Shown: piece by piece, positions 45,204-53,987 of the stretch
Layout: each line of letters opens with the position of its first letter
Numbering within the stretch: the stretch's first letter is position 1
Source of the DNA: Bacteroidota bacterium
Lineage (GTDB): Bacteria; Bacteroidota; Bacteroidia; Chitinophagales; Saprospiraceae
Direction of reading: 5' to 3'
Assembly (NCBI GenBank): GCA_017857395.1
Contig: JAFMDF010000025.1
Coordinates: 1 to 54,948, forward strand
Length of the DNA: 54,948 nucleotides
Program-made: the position numbers and the translations under genes
Notes under the pieces: generated by a model
Seen by the model: the letters and a program-made list of their open reading frames with translations, nothing else
What the model was told of the DNA's origin: nothing
Database searches by the model: none

Positions 45204-46220
45204 TTATAAATTAATTAAAAATTCCATGGTATCCACGCCATCTGCATAATCAGTCAAACTTGGTTGTTGGGCTTTGCCAAAAGCCACGGTTTGGATATTA
45301 GGTAAATTCATTTTACTAACCACGCATTGAATCTCTTCAACTCGATTATTTAGTGCGTCTACTAAATTATCAGCTTTATCATAATATTCATAATGCAAAG
45401 AAGCTATTCTTGACGTAATCGCTTCGTTTTCGATTAAAAGGATGCACCCATTGGCTTTATACTTCACTTTGTTGAGCATAAACATGGCATAATTATAATC
45501 GAAATTATTCTTGTACTTTGTATTTAAGACAATACTATTATATTCGTGAAATGCTTCTAAAAGCGGTTCAAATTTAAACCCTCTAGGGATATAAATTTTA
45601 GAAACATTCCGACAACCTAAACCAAAATATTCAAAGACATCATTGCCTAAGGCATATAATTCAGCTTTCGTTTCTGTCCCATCTAAAACGGCTATCGCAT
45701 TTCTATTTTTTCTAATTATATTAGGATATTTTCCAAAATATTGCTCAAAATAACGAGCAGAATTATTACTACCAGTCGCTATAACTGCCTCAAATCCAGT
45801 TAATCTTTCTATTACCTCAAAATAAGGTGTTGATTGCGCTTCCCAATCCCCCATTTTTTTAATCAAATGAGGCATTAAAAATTTATCCTTATCAGATAAT
45901 TTGATAATGGCTTGATGACCCGCTAAAAACACCGCTAACAAATCATGAAATCCCACTAATGGAATATTTCCTGCCATCACTATCCCTACTTTTTTAGGCG
46001 TAGGTTCATCCTTTACTTCATATTGCTTTGCCCAATTTTCTAAGGTTGCTTTTTGTAAAAAACTTTGGGCAATAGCTTTAACTGCTTTTTCGCAATTTTC
46101 TATAGTCAACCAACGGTTATTATAATGGGTACGGTGCATGACTGCATGCAAGAATTCATCTCCCGATACTAAATATTCGCCTAATTGGACTAATAATGCT
46201 ATGCGTTGTGCTAAAGTCAA
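45204..46220 (-). CDS. Acyl-CoA reductase, LuxC-like
   Basis: 338 aa, a length typical of the Bacteroidota acyl-CoA reductase subfamily (LuxC/DUF1487). Contains KKVGIVMAGNIPLVGFHDLL, IATGSNNSARYFEQYFGKYP, the active-site Cys203 in YFGLGCRNVSK, and KYKNNFDYNYAMFML. It reduces fatty acyl-CoA or acyl-protein to aldehyde with NADPH; the physiological role in Bacteroidota is not established. Between DUF1415 and der genes, all minus strand. Gap of 156 bp to the DUF1415 gene. Confidence 0.88.
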   Translation of the reverse strand: MTLAQRIALLVQLGEYLVSGDEFLHAVMHRTHYNNRWLTIENCEKAVKAIAQSFLQKATLENWAKQYEVKDEPTPKKVGIVMAGNIPLVGFHDLLAVFLAGHQAIIKLSDKDKFLMPHLIKKMGDWEAQSTPYFEVIERLTGFEAVIATGSNNSARYFEQYFGKYPNIIRKNRNAIAVLDGTETKAELYALGNDVFEYFGLGCRNVSKIYIPRGFKFEPLLEAFHEYNSIVLNTKYKNNFDYNYAMFMLNKVKYKANGCILLIENEAITSRIASLHYEYYDKADNLVDALNNRVEEIQCVVSKMNLPNIQTVAFGKAQQPSLTDYADGVDTMEFLINL

Positions 46221-46376
46221 ATAATTGAGTTATGAGTGATAAATTGTCGCTAATAAATAGAGCATCAGCTAAAAAAATGATATTAAAAATCTCGGCTAGC
46301 TCGTCAAATCTAAAAATCCATAATCTTCAAATTCAATTAGTTGTCACCAAATTCACTTTACTCGATTAATAAATCA

Positions 46377-46886
46377 TTACTTTTTAAAAATTCGTCGCAT
46401 CGTCTCCATATTCTGTTCAGGAATGCTTTCTGGTTCTTCATAATACCTTAAAGCAGCTTCCACACTTTCTTCTCTTAATAAATGAAGTAGAGGAAAAGGA
46501 GACCGATTTGTATAGTTGGTTACGTCTTCCATTTCTGTTCCATCAAATTGATAATCAGGATGAAAAGAAGCAATTTGTAACACTCCGTCCAAATCGAGCG
46601 CAAATATAAGCCTATTAGCGAATGCTAAGAAGTCTAAGTAGTCATTAAAGTCATTTAAAGCATTAGGAATGATAAGAATCGTCGTTTCTGTAGTCGATTT
46701 TGGCGTATTTTTTAAAAAAATAGCTTCATTTTGTAAAATAATTCCTAGTTCTTCCCAATCCGTTCCTTCATAAATTTCATATCGAATGGTCTTTTGTAAA
46801 TACGGTTTTTTAGCAAATGGGCAAAGATTATGTCGAATAACAAAGGTCTCCATCCATTTTTTAGTCGCCTCAATATAATTCGCCAT
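46377..46886 (-). CDS. DUF1415 family protein
   Basis: 169 aa. Matches the DUF1415 pattern: NYIEATKKWMETFVIRHNLC then PFAKKPYLQKTIRY at the N-terminus, LALDLDGVLQIASFHPDYQF in the centre and YTNRSPFPLLHLLREESVEA near the C-terminus. A cytosolic protein of unknown function. It is divergent from the symporter gene at 46989 and co-directional with the acyl-CoA reductase gene. Confidence 0.85.
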   Translation of the reverse strand: MANYIEATKKWMETFVIRHNLCPFAKKPYLQKTIRYEIYEGTDWEELGIILQNEAIFLKNTPKSTTETTILIIPNALNDFNDYLDFLAFANRLIFALDLDGVLQIASFHPDYQFDGTEMEDVTNYTNRSPFPLLHLLREESVEAALRYYEEPESIPEQNMETMRRIFKK

Positions 46887-46935
46887 GATTATTTTTTAGT
46901 AAGTATTAAAAATTGAAAGTAATAATACTAAAAAC

Positions 46936-46965
46936 TTTGACAAATTTCATTACCTTCTCGCTTTG
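46936..46965 (+). promoter_or_regulatory. Predicted -33/-7 promoter of symporter gene
   Basis: TTTG at 46936-46939 followed by 18 bp and TCGCTTTG at 46958-46965 resembles the Bacteroidota TTTG and TAnnTTTG boxes with one mismatch. Distance to the ATG at 46989 is 23 bp. Confidence 0.4.
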
Positions 46966-46988
46966 ATTTTTTTAAGTAAAACAAAACA

Positions 46989-48773
46989 ATGACTTTATCA
47001 ACTTTAGATTGGTCTATCATGGGCCTATATTTTTTATTTGTGCTGATTGTTGGCCTAATGGTATCCAGAAAAGCAGGAGATAGTGTAGATGACTTCTTCT
47101 TGTCTGGTAGAAATATGACTTGGTGGTTACTAGGAGTGTCTATGGTCGCCACGACCTTCTCCGCAGATACGCCCAATTTAGTAGCAGACTTAGTCAGACA
47201 AAATGGCGTTTCTGGCAACTGGGGCTGGTGGTCTTTCTTATTGACAGGTATGCTAACCGTTTTCGTCTATGCTAAATTATGGCGGCGCTCCAATGTGCTG
47301 ACAGATGTTGAATTTTATGAGTTGCGGTATAGTGGCAAAGAAGCTGCATTCTTGAGAGGCTTTAGGGCTTTATATTTAGGCTTAGTCTTTAATGTGGTAG
47401 TCATGGGCGCTGTTTCTTTGGCGGCGGTCAAATTTGGAGAAGTCGTACTAGGCATGCCTGGATGGCTCACCTTACTAATTGCGGGTTCCATCACCGTGGC
47501 TTACAGTACATTTGGAGGATTAAAAGCGGTAATTATTACGGATTTTGTGCAATTTGTTGTAGCAATGATAGGCTCTATTTGGGCTTGTATTTATATTTTA
47601 AACTTAGAAGAAGTCGGTGGCTTAACCAATTTAATTCAACACGAAAATGTAGTGGATAAATTAAGTCTTTTACCCGATTTAAACAATCCTAATGCATGGG
47701 TCCCTGTTTTATTAGTTCCACTCGCTGTTCAATGGTGGGCTTCTTATTATCCAGGGTCAGAACCTGGTGGTGGTGGCTATATTGCTCAAAGAATGTTTTC
47801 GGCAAAAGATGAAAAAAATGCAGTCGGCGCTACTTTATTGTATAATGCTGCTCATTATGCTTTGCGACCTTGGCCTTGGATTATCATAGCTTTAGCATCG
47901 CTTGTTGTCTTTCCTGAAATTAGCGATTTAAAGACTGCTTTTCCTAATTTATCGGACGATAAATTAGGACATGATGTCGCTTATCCTGCGATGTTGACTA
48001 AATTACCTTCTGGTTTATTAGGTTTGGTAGCCGCTAGTTTAGTCGCCGCTTTTATGTCTACTATGTCCACTCAATTAAATCTAGGTGCTTCTTATTTAGT
48101 CAATGATTTTTACCAACGTTTTTATAAGCCAGAGGCGACCCAAGGTGAATTGGTTTGGGCAGGGCGTTTATTCACCGTCGTTTCTGCCTTCTTGGGATTA
48201 GGCTTAGGGCTATATTTAACGAGTGCAAGTCAAGCCTTTGATTTATTACTCTTATTGGGTGCGGGGACTGGATTGATTTATATTTTACGATGGTTTTGGT
48301 GGCGAATTAATGCCATGACAGAGATTGTGGCAATGGTTGCCTCTTTAATTATTGCTAGTTATTTTACGTTTATCCATGATGGTTTAGGCATGTTACCGAT
48401 GGAAGGCTGGCAAAAAACAGTTACAGGCGCATTACTTACGACCATTATATGGATAATTGCTACTTATTATACTAGACCTACGGACGATGCCACTTTACGG
48501 AAATTCTACCGTTTGATAAAACCGGGTGGAAATGGTTGGAATGCAGTGCTTGATAAGGCTAATGCGGAAGGAGATACTATGCAAAAAGAGCAAGGCCAAT
48601 TGCCGCTAGAATTATTTTGCTTTTTCATTGGTTGTATAACTGTTTACAGCGCGCTTTTTGCCACAGGTAACTGGATTTATGGCAATACAACGCCTGCTAT
48701 TATTTTAACTGGAGTTACTGGCATTGGTACTTTTATTTTATTTAGAGCATGGGGCAGTTTACAGCATGAGTAA
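46989..48773 (+). CDS. Sodium:solute symporter (SSS family)
   Basis: 594 aa integral membrane protein with about 13-14 hydrophobic segments. Characteristic motifs: LSGRNMTWWLLGVSMVATTF near residue 35, a glycine-rich YYPGSEPGGGGYIAQRMFS segment near residue 255, and ASLVAAFMSTMSTQLNLGAS near residue 355. It imports a sugar, amino acid or vitamin-like solute with Na+; the substrate is not predictable. It starts 102 bp from the divergent DUF1415 gene. Complete; ends HE, stop at 48773. Confidence 0.92.
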   Translation: MTLSTLDWSIMGLYFLFVLIVGLMVSRKAGDSVDDFFLSGRNMTWWLLGVSMVATTFSADTPNLVADLVRQNGVSGNWGWWSFLLTGMLTVFVYAKLWRRSNVLTDVEFYELRYSGKEAAFLRGFRALYLGLVFNVVVMGAVSLAAVKFGEVVLGMPGWLTLLIAGSITVAYSTFGGLKAVIITDFVQFVVAMIGSIWACIYILNLEEVGGLTNLIQHENVVDKLSLLPDLNNPNAWVPVLLVPLAVQWWASYYPGSEPGGGGYIAQRMFSAKDEKNAVGATLLYNAAHYALRPWPWIIIALASLVVFPEISDLKTAFPNLSDDKLGHDVAYPAMLTKLPSGLLGLVAASLVAAFMSTMSTQLNLGASYLVNDFYQRFYKPEATQGELVWAGRLFTVVSAFLGLGLGLYLTSASQAFDLLLLLGAGTGLIYILRWFWWRINAMTEIVAMVASLIIASYFTFIHDGLGMLPMEGWQKTVTGALLTTIIWIIATYYTRPTDDATLRKFYRLIKPGGNGWNAVLDKANAEGDTMQKEQGQLPLELFCFFIGCITVYSALFATGNWIYGNTTPAIILTGVTGIGTFILFRAWGSLQHE

Positions 48774-48830
48774 CCAAGAGATTGCAGCTAGTTAATATCT
48801 TAATTATTCAAAAAATCTGGAAAAAAGATT

Positions 48831-49002
48831 CCTATATCCCTGTAATTCTGAACAGCCTAGCTTGAAGGTAGGTTGTTCAGAATGCGGGATAAAGCTCCCC
48901 TGATTTTGAGAGGACGGAAAAAATCATACATCATTATCTGTTCAAAAATACGGAGTAAAAAATGCCTATATCCCCGTAATTCTAAACAGCCTACCTCAAA
49001 GG
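48831..49002 (+). repeat. Direct repeat with hairpin in gene-free region
   Basis: CCTATATCCCTGTAATTCTG (from 48831) recurs in diverged form from 48965 (CCTATATCCCCGTAATTCTA), about 38 bp each. The first copy forms a hairpin with 48869-48880 (CTGAACAGCCTA against TAGGTTGTTCAG). The rest of 48774-49138 shows no supported gene; a 78-codon frame at 48873 is repeat-derived and not protein-like. Confidence 0.55.
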
Positions 49003-49138
49003 TTCATAGACCTTCATCTTGCGGAATCATTCCTCCCACATATTCTAAAGAAGTGCAAGAGGAAAGACTGACTTTCAATGTCCAAATTTTGCAAAACTCA
49101 GTTATTTGAATAGTAGCCCGCAATAATATTTTTCAAAT

Positions 49139-49177
49139 AAAAATGGCATCTCAACCAAGGTCGAAACGCCATTTTTT
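49139..49177 (-). terminator. Terminator of first RRM gene
   Basis: AAATGGC pairs with GCCATTT around a loop containing CAACC/GGT elements; a T tract follows in the minus-strand direction of transcription. It shares the CAACCA-GTCGAA-GC-CCATTT layout with the terminator at 49627-49652. Confidence 0.7.
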
Positions 49178-49211
49178 TATAGCTTATCTAGGATATAGAT
49201 AAAATAGTTGC

Positions 49212-49595
49212 TTAGTAACGACCGCCACCACCACCATAGCCGCCGCCACCGCCGCCATAACCTCCTCGGCCGCCGCCACCGCCGCCGTAACCTCCTCGGC
49301 CACCGCCGCCACCATAACCACCTCTTCCTCTGCCGCCGCCGCCACGACTATCACTTCTTGGCTCTGCTTTCTTTACTACTATTGTTCTACCATCTAGATC
49401 CATTCCATTTAAATCATCAATAGCCGCTTGTCCTTCTACATCATCATCCATCTCTACAAATCCAAATCCTTTTGATCTTTGTGTATCTCTATCCATAATA
49501 ATTTTCACACTAGACACTTCTCCATATCCTTCAAATAACTCACGCAATTGATGTTCTTGCGTATCATAACTTAGTTTTGCAACAAAAATATTCAT
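49212..49595 (-). CDS. Glycine-rich RRM RNA-binding protein
   Basis: 127 aa. One RNA recognition motif (residues 1-80): RNP2 NIFVAKLSYDT, RNP1 SKGFGFVEMDD, with KIIMDRDTQRSKGFGF between. The C-terminal tail is Gly/Arg/Tyr-rich (RGG-like, about residues 88-127). Cold-shock-type RNA chaperone in Bacteroidota and cyanobacteria by family knowledge. A near-identical gene lies immediately upstream at 49692, so this is a tandem duplication including the terminator. Function inferred from family. Confidence 0.93.
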   Translation of the reverse strand: MNIFVAKLSYDTQEHQLRELFEGYGEVSSVKIIMDRDTQRSKGFGFVEMDDDVEGQAAIDDLNGMDLDGRTIVVKKAEPRSDSRGGGGRGRGGYGGGGGRGGYGGGGGGRGGYGGGGGGYGGGGGRY

Positions 49596-49626
49596 AATAA
49601 AAAATTAAATAAAAAATTAAAATCAA

Positions 49627-49652
49627 GGTGCTTCAACCAGAGTCGAAGCACC
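49627..49652 (-). terminator. Terminator of second RRM gene
   Basis: GGTGCTTC pairs perfectly with GAAGCACC around a 10-nt loop, with A/T-rich flanks. It precedes the first RRM gene start and ends the upstream RRM transcript. Confidence 0.75.
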
Positions 49653-49691
49653 ATTTCTTTATATATCTCAACAGATATTTATCAGTTTTGA

Positions 49692-50072
49692 CTAGTAACG
49701 TCCACCGCCGCCGCCGTAGCCACCACCGCCGCCGTAGCTTCCGCCACCGCCACCGTAACCTCCTCGGCCACCGCTGCCACCGCCGCCATAACCGCCTCTT
49801 CCTCTGCCACCGCCGCCACCACGACTATCATTTCTTGGCTCTGCTTTTTTCACAACGATTGTTCTACCGTCTAGTTCTGAATCGTTTAAATCATCAATAG
49901 CTGCTTGTGCTTCATCATCATCATCCATCTCTACAAATCCAAACCCTTTTGATCTTCCTGAAAATTTGTCAGTAATTACTTTTACACTACTTACTGTACC
50001 GAAACCTTCAAATGTTTCTCTTAAAAGGTCTTCATCTGTATCCCAACTTAGTTTTGCAACAAAAATATTCAT
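49692..50072 (-). CDS. Glycine-rich RRM RNA-binding protein (tandem copy)
   Basis: 126 aa. RRM at residues 1-80 with RNP2 NIFVAKLSWDT and RNP1 SKGFGFVEMDD, then a Gly/Arg/Tyr-rich tail. Shares most residues with the protein at 49212, notably the start, RNP1 and the tail; differences cluster around residues 12-48. Its leader, like that of the other copy, is a very T-rich (on the transcript) AT stretch, a feature sometimes linked to cold-regulated 5' UTRs. Preceded by a 1-kb gene-free region. Confidence 0.93.
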   Translation of the reverse strand: MNIFVAKLSWDTDEDLLRETFEGFGTVSSVKVITDKFSGRSKGFGFVEMDDDDEAQAAIDDLNDSELDGRTIVVKKAEPRNDSRGGGGGRGRGGYGGGGSGGRGGYGGGGGSYGGGGGYGGGGGRY

Positions 50073-50876
50073 AATAAAAAATTAAAAAATAAAAAATAAA
50101 AAATTAAAAAAAGGTAAATCAACTTCTTTGTTGTATTACCATATCCATAATAACAAGTAAATTATATAATCAATATTGACAAAGTAAAATATGCTTAGCC
50201 CTTGCAATGATTGCAACTATGTCTAAACTTTATTTTTCATAAAAATATGTGTTTCCGTTATTCAGTATCACTCAATTCGCTAATGGTATTTTCTAATTCA
50301 TCATTTCTTGTCATTTCTACAAATCTCAATATGTCATGTAATTTGTTGTCTATTTACAATCAGATTTGTATCAAAAATTTTCTAGATAATCATAGAATAA
50401 AGATAAAAACTTTATTCTTAACTTAAACGGTCTCATGACAAATCATTAATACCTTGATGCTCAGCGAGAGCATTCTTAATAATGTAACCCAGCAAAACGA
50501 TTAAAAGGGAAAAGAAATATAGGCAGGAAAAAATTCAAACTTTTATTTCAGAATCGGTCTTTTAAATATCTACTATACCGTTAAAAATAATTACGAAGCA
50601 AAAAACTTTTTTAATACTAAACAAAAATAATAGAAATATTTGTGTAAATCCACTTTTACAAAAAATATTTACACATTTAACTACTCTTATGACTAATTTA
50701 TGGTTACAAAGTCACTAAATTATTTAGCTTATCCTACTTTTTTTATAAAAAAAATGTTATTTTCAACAATTCTCTATTTAGCCTGTCCACCAATCAAGTT
50801 GTACGGTTACGCATTCGACTTATCTTAAGTCGTATATCATTACAAAAATTACTATAAAGCTTTTCTCAACAAAAAA

Positions 50877-50906
50877 TCCAGATTACTCCTGATGAATAAT
50901 CTGGGA
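50877..50906. terminator. Hairpin with A/T flanks
   Basis: CCAGATTA pairs with TAATCTGG around a 10-12-nt loop, flanked by A6 on the left and A7 on the right, so a T tract follows the stem on the minus strand. Possible terminator of the helix-repeat gene or of a small RNA. Confidence 0.5.
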
Positions 50907-50994
50907 TAAAAAAAGTGTACAAAGATTCTTAGGGGTTGGACAGAAGTTCCTTATTGAAAAAGTAGGTTTGTTTTCAGCGTTTCGCATAAAAAAA

Positions 50995-51022
50995 CCCACA
51001 CTTTTCTTGTAAAAAGTATGGG
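50995..51022 (-). terminator. Likely terminator of helix-repeat gene
   Basis: CCCACACTTTT pairs with AAAAGTATGGG around a 6-nt loop and is followed, on the minus strand, by TTTTTTTATG. It lies about 95 bp beyond the stop codon of the gene at 51118 and fits its terminator. Confidence 0.7.
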
Positions 51023-51117
51023 ATTCTTTTATTATACCTATGAAATGAAGGCATTTAAACGATTGATGTTTAGAATTTATTCAGCCCACCAATTTTTATT
51101 TCCTGCCATCCTTAACT

Positions 51118-51597
51118 TTAAGACCGATTAACTAAATCTTGAATCCCCTGTGCATATTTTTGCCCCAAAGCACGAAGATCTTGGTCATATTGTTGTTGAA
51201 TCTGCTGTAAAGTACTTCGATTTAATTGCCTTACATCCAAATTATATTCTTCAATAATTCTACGAATACCAGCACTCGCCGTTCTTTTAGGTTTTTCTTC
51301 TACCTTCTTAAGAATACTATCAAAAATATTGCTATCTGCTGTTGGCGTAGCTGGATCTTTTTGATTATGCTGTCGAGCAGCCTCAATTTGATTTTTTATT
51401 AAATCCAAAATACTAATTGGACTTTTTCCTTTTTTTGCTCGATTATCTTGGATTTTCTTATCTAATCCACCAATTTTATCTTTGATTAAATCAAAAACAT
51501 TTGGATGTGCTGTCTTTTGTTTTGGATTATTTGCATTTTTCTGCTTAACGTCATTGATCGTTTTTAGAATGACTTCTAGAATATTAGCTTTCGCCAT
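51118..51597 (-). CDS. Helical-repeat protein of unknown function
   Basis: 159 aa, strongly basic and acidic, with no signal peptide or membrane segment. It contains four roughly 30-residue units, each with an I/LD-I/LIK amphipathic helix: ANILEVILKTINDVKQKN, NVFDLIKDKIGGLDKKI, SILDLIKNQIEAARQHN, NIFDSILKKVEEKPKRT. These are joined by polar Lys/Asn/Pro/Gln linkers, followed by a fifth degenerate helix and a C-terminal coiled-coil-like segment (LNRSTLQQIQQQYDQDLRAL). No known family recognised. Transcribed alone, far from other genes, with a terminator on one side and AT-rich sequence on the other. Possibly a filament, phase-separating or anhydrobiosis-type protein; this is speculation. Confidence 0.8.
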   Translation of the reverse strand: MAKANILEVILKTINDVKQKNANNPKQKTAHPNVFDLIKDKIGGLDKKIQDNRAKKGKSPISILDLIKNQIEAARQHNQKDPATPTADSNIFDSILKKVEEKPKRTASAGIRRIIEEYNLDVRQLNRSTLQQIQQQYDQDLRALGQKYAQGIQDLVNRS

Positions 51598-52066
51598 AAT
51601 AGTAGCTTTTTAATATGATAAAATGTAATTTGTCTGAAAATTGAGACGAAATTAATCTAATAAAGTGACATTTTTTATTGGTTTAAGAAAAAATAATTGC
51701 TTCTTTGTAAAAAATTAGTAAAGAAACGAAATCAAAGGTTATCCTTTCAACCAAATTAAAACGGGAAAACACTACCAAAAACAACTAAAAAATAATTTTA
51801 ATTTCCCCAATTACTAAAAATATTAATTATTATTTGGTAACTTTCCGCAACACTCAAGGATAGTTCGTTATCAAAAAACTATTACTTTGCCCCTAAAAAT
51901 AAGATAAAAACAGTAGCTTACATTTTTTTTCAAAAATTAATTATTAAACAAAGTAACGTTTAAAAAATAAATTCCAATTCACAAAAACACAACTACTTAG
52001 CTATCAGCTAACTAACTGCTTTTTTATTAGAACTTGTTTTTTGAGTTTTACTATATACTTATTCCT
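51598..52066. other. AT-rich intergenic region
   Basis: 469 bp between divergent genes (helix-repeat protein and desaturase). Only AT-rich sequence is seen, without a clear -33/-7 pair or dyad. A frame beginning at 52034 would add 11 hydrophobic residues to the desaturase, but ATG at 52067 is the better start. Confidence 0.5.
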
Positions 52067-53161
52067 ATGAATATAACTGCTGTTAAATTCAATAAGCAAG
52101 ACCGACCTGAATTTTATAAGGTCTTACAAAAAAGAGTAAATCTACACTTCAAAGAAAATAACCTCGCTAAAACAGCCAACTTTAATATGAAATTCAAAAC
52201 AACATTTATGTTGAGTTTGTATTTCCTCCCTTTTGTATTAATGTTATCTGGCTATATTTCCACATTCTGGCCAATGCTTATTGCTTGGGCAATGATGGGA
52301 TTAGGTATGTCTGGGATTGGTTTAGCCATTATGCATGATGCCAATCACGGCTCCTACTCTAAACACAAAATGGTGAATGAAGCATTAGGATTTACTATGA
52401 ACTTTATTGGTGGATACCATATTACTTGGAAGATTCAGCATAACGTTTTACATCATTCGTTTACTAATATTCATGAATTTGATGAAGACTTAGACCAAAA
52501 AATGTTTTGCATGTCGCCTTGCCAAGACCGAAAAGGTTTTCATAGATTTCAAGCTTTTTATGCCACTTTTTTGTATTCCTTCTTGACTGTTTTCAGATAT
52601 TTAATAAAAGACTTCCAGCAAGTACATCGCTATCATAAAATGGATTTATTAACGGGCCAAGGTTTGACTTATCCCTTAGCTATTGCGCAAGTTGTTTTTT
52701 ATAAAACAGCTTATCTATTAATGATGTTAGTCTTACCATTATTAATAATGGATTTCCCTTGGCAGCAAATTTTATTAGGTTTTGGTATTATGCATATTAT
52801 ATGTAGCTTAATTTCTGCATTTGTTTTTCAATTAGCTCATGTCTTAGAAGAAACTCATTTTTATGAAACGGACGAACATGGGAGCGTAGAAAATAATTGG
52901 GCGATTCATCAGTTACAAACAACCGCTAATTTTTCTAAAAGTAGTAGTCTTTTTTCTTGGTTTATTGGCGGGCTCAACTATCAAGTTGAGCATCACTTAT
53001 TTCCAAATATTTGTCATGTACACTATCAACAGCTTTCTCCTATTGTTAAGGCAACAGCTACAGAGTTTGGGCTTCCTTATCATCAACATGATACTTTTTG
53101 GGAAGCAATGAAAAGTCATTTTTCTCTATTGCATAATTTAGGACAAAAGGCCACAGCATAA
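52067..53161 (+). CDS. Fatty acid desaturase (acyl-CoA/lipid type)
   Basis: 364 aa integral membrane diiron enzyme. Histidine boxes: HDANHGS (His90, His94), HNVLHHS (His125, His129, His130) and QVEHHLFPN (His309, His310), with FxHxLE-type HVLEETHFYETDEHG between. Four hydrophobic segments are visible. It introduces a cis double bond into fatty acyl chains, which adjusts membrane fluidity; the nearness of RRM cold-shock-type genes fits a cold-adaptation neighbourhood but is not proof. Start at ATG 52067; strong terminator at 53209. Confidence 0.94.
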   Translation: MNITAVKFNKQDRPEFYKVLQKRVNLHFKENNLAKTANFNMKFKTTFMLSLYFLPFVLMLSGYISTFWPMLIAWAMMGLGMSGIGLAIMHDANHGSYSKHKMVNEALGFTMNFIGGYHITWKIQHNVLHHSFTNIHEFDEDLDQKMFCMSPCQDRKGFHRFQAFYATFLYSFLTVFRYLIKDFQQVHRYHKMDLLTGQGLTYPLAIAQVVFYKTAYLLMMLVLPLLIMDFPWQQILLGFGIMHIICSLISAFVFQLAHVLEETHFYETDEHGSVENNWAIHQLQTTANFSKSSSLFSWFIGGLNYQVEHHLFPNICHVHYQQLSPIVKATATEFGLPYHQHDTFWEAMKSHFSLLHNLGQKATA

Positions 53162-53208
53162 TTAATAAACTTGTTTAGTTATACGAAATTTTAAAGGGTT
53201 ACAACAAA

Positions 53209-53244
53209 AAAAGCACCTAGCCTTCCCACAGGCTAAGTGCTTTT
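53209..53244 (+). terminator. Strong Rho-independent terminator
   Basis: AAAAGCACCTAGCCT pairs with AGGCTAAGTGCTTTT around a 6-nt loop (one mismatch), with A-rich and T-rich flanks, about 48 bp after the desaturase stop codon. Confidence 0.85.
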
Positions 53245-53987
53245 GATTTTCTTCGTTAGATCAACAGTTGATTAGACCATTCTAAATCTTTGACAATTTT
53301 TGTTCATTGTGCTAAAATTATCTAGAAATCTATTTATTCCAAATAACCTTAGGGTTTCATAAATATTTGTTGTAATCAATGTTTACGTTTAATGATTCTC
53401 TCTCCAATAGCTACACGCAGTGTTCCGAATCTATTGGAAATTTGATTTAGTTTTAGCCTTTTCTGTTTCTATTAGCAAAGAATTCCCATTAATATATTTG
53501 TAAAATCCTAAATTTCTATTTTGTCTATTATATATATACTGCATTAAGTTAAGTAATAAGTTTTTCGTAAATGCTCATTAAATACGAACCTTGTACAATA
53601 GAATAATTAGTATTTCATAATTTCCTATTTCCGTTTTTCAGCTCAATGCTTTGTTTAGAGCATGATTCCTCATTTCAATTTTTTAGTGTTTCATAATGCA
53701 ATGCTATCAGCACTAAATAAGTAGCGATTTAAATCATTATTTATTTAATCATCGCTACTTACTTGCTGATATTAACGCTATATACCAATGTAAGTAGTTA
53801 TCTCTCTTTAACAATTTTTTCAACTGTGTATTTTTGCTCTATTGAACTTTAGTAATTAACAGTTCCCCTTATGCTTCTCTCCAAAACAATGATTGTTTGT
53901 AAACCTAGAATCAAATCTCTATTTGACTATGATATATAATAATTTCACGCTAGTTCCTTTGTAATAATTATGTTAGGCTACTCTTTA
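53245..53987. other. Gene-free region with large palindrome
   Basis: 743 bp without any supported gene. It holds a long dyad at 53705-53771: TATCAGCA...AAGTAGCGAT pairs with ATCGCTACTT...TGCTGATA with a few bulges. The rest is AT-rich and featureless to my eye. Confidence 0.55.

Larger units (their letters stand above)
50073..51117. other. Gene-free AT-rich kilobase upstream of RRM genes
   Basis: 1045 bp with no convincing gene. A 71-codon frame at 50211-50426 has low-complexity, non-family composition. A short minus-strand open stretch near 50450-50545 ends in a hydrophilic 13-residue tail but has no start codon. Dyads at 50877-50906 and 50995-51022 look like terminators. The long AT-rich leader next to the RRM start could be a regulatory 5' UTR. 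Confidence 0.5.

Noticed and set aside
48873-49109. 78-codon frame between symporter and RRM genes
   Set aside because: It spans the direct-repeat region and has no protein-like composition or conserved motifs that I can see.
49208-49423. His/Arg-rich plus-strand frame antisense to the first RRM gene (and a similar one at 49628)
   Set aside because: The His/Arg richness is the antisense reading of glycine-rich codons; not a genuine gene.
50211-50426. 71-codon frame in the gene-free region
   Set aside because: Low-complexity Asn/Ser/Phe/Leu composition, no signal or family; consistent with chance in AT-rich DNA.
50450-50545. Short minus-strand open stretch ending in a hydrophobic segment and a polar tail
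   Set aside because: It looks vaguely like a tiny membrane protein, but no start codon exists in frame after the upstream stop; could be a relic but cannot be supported.
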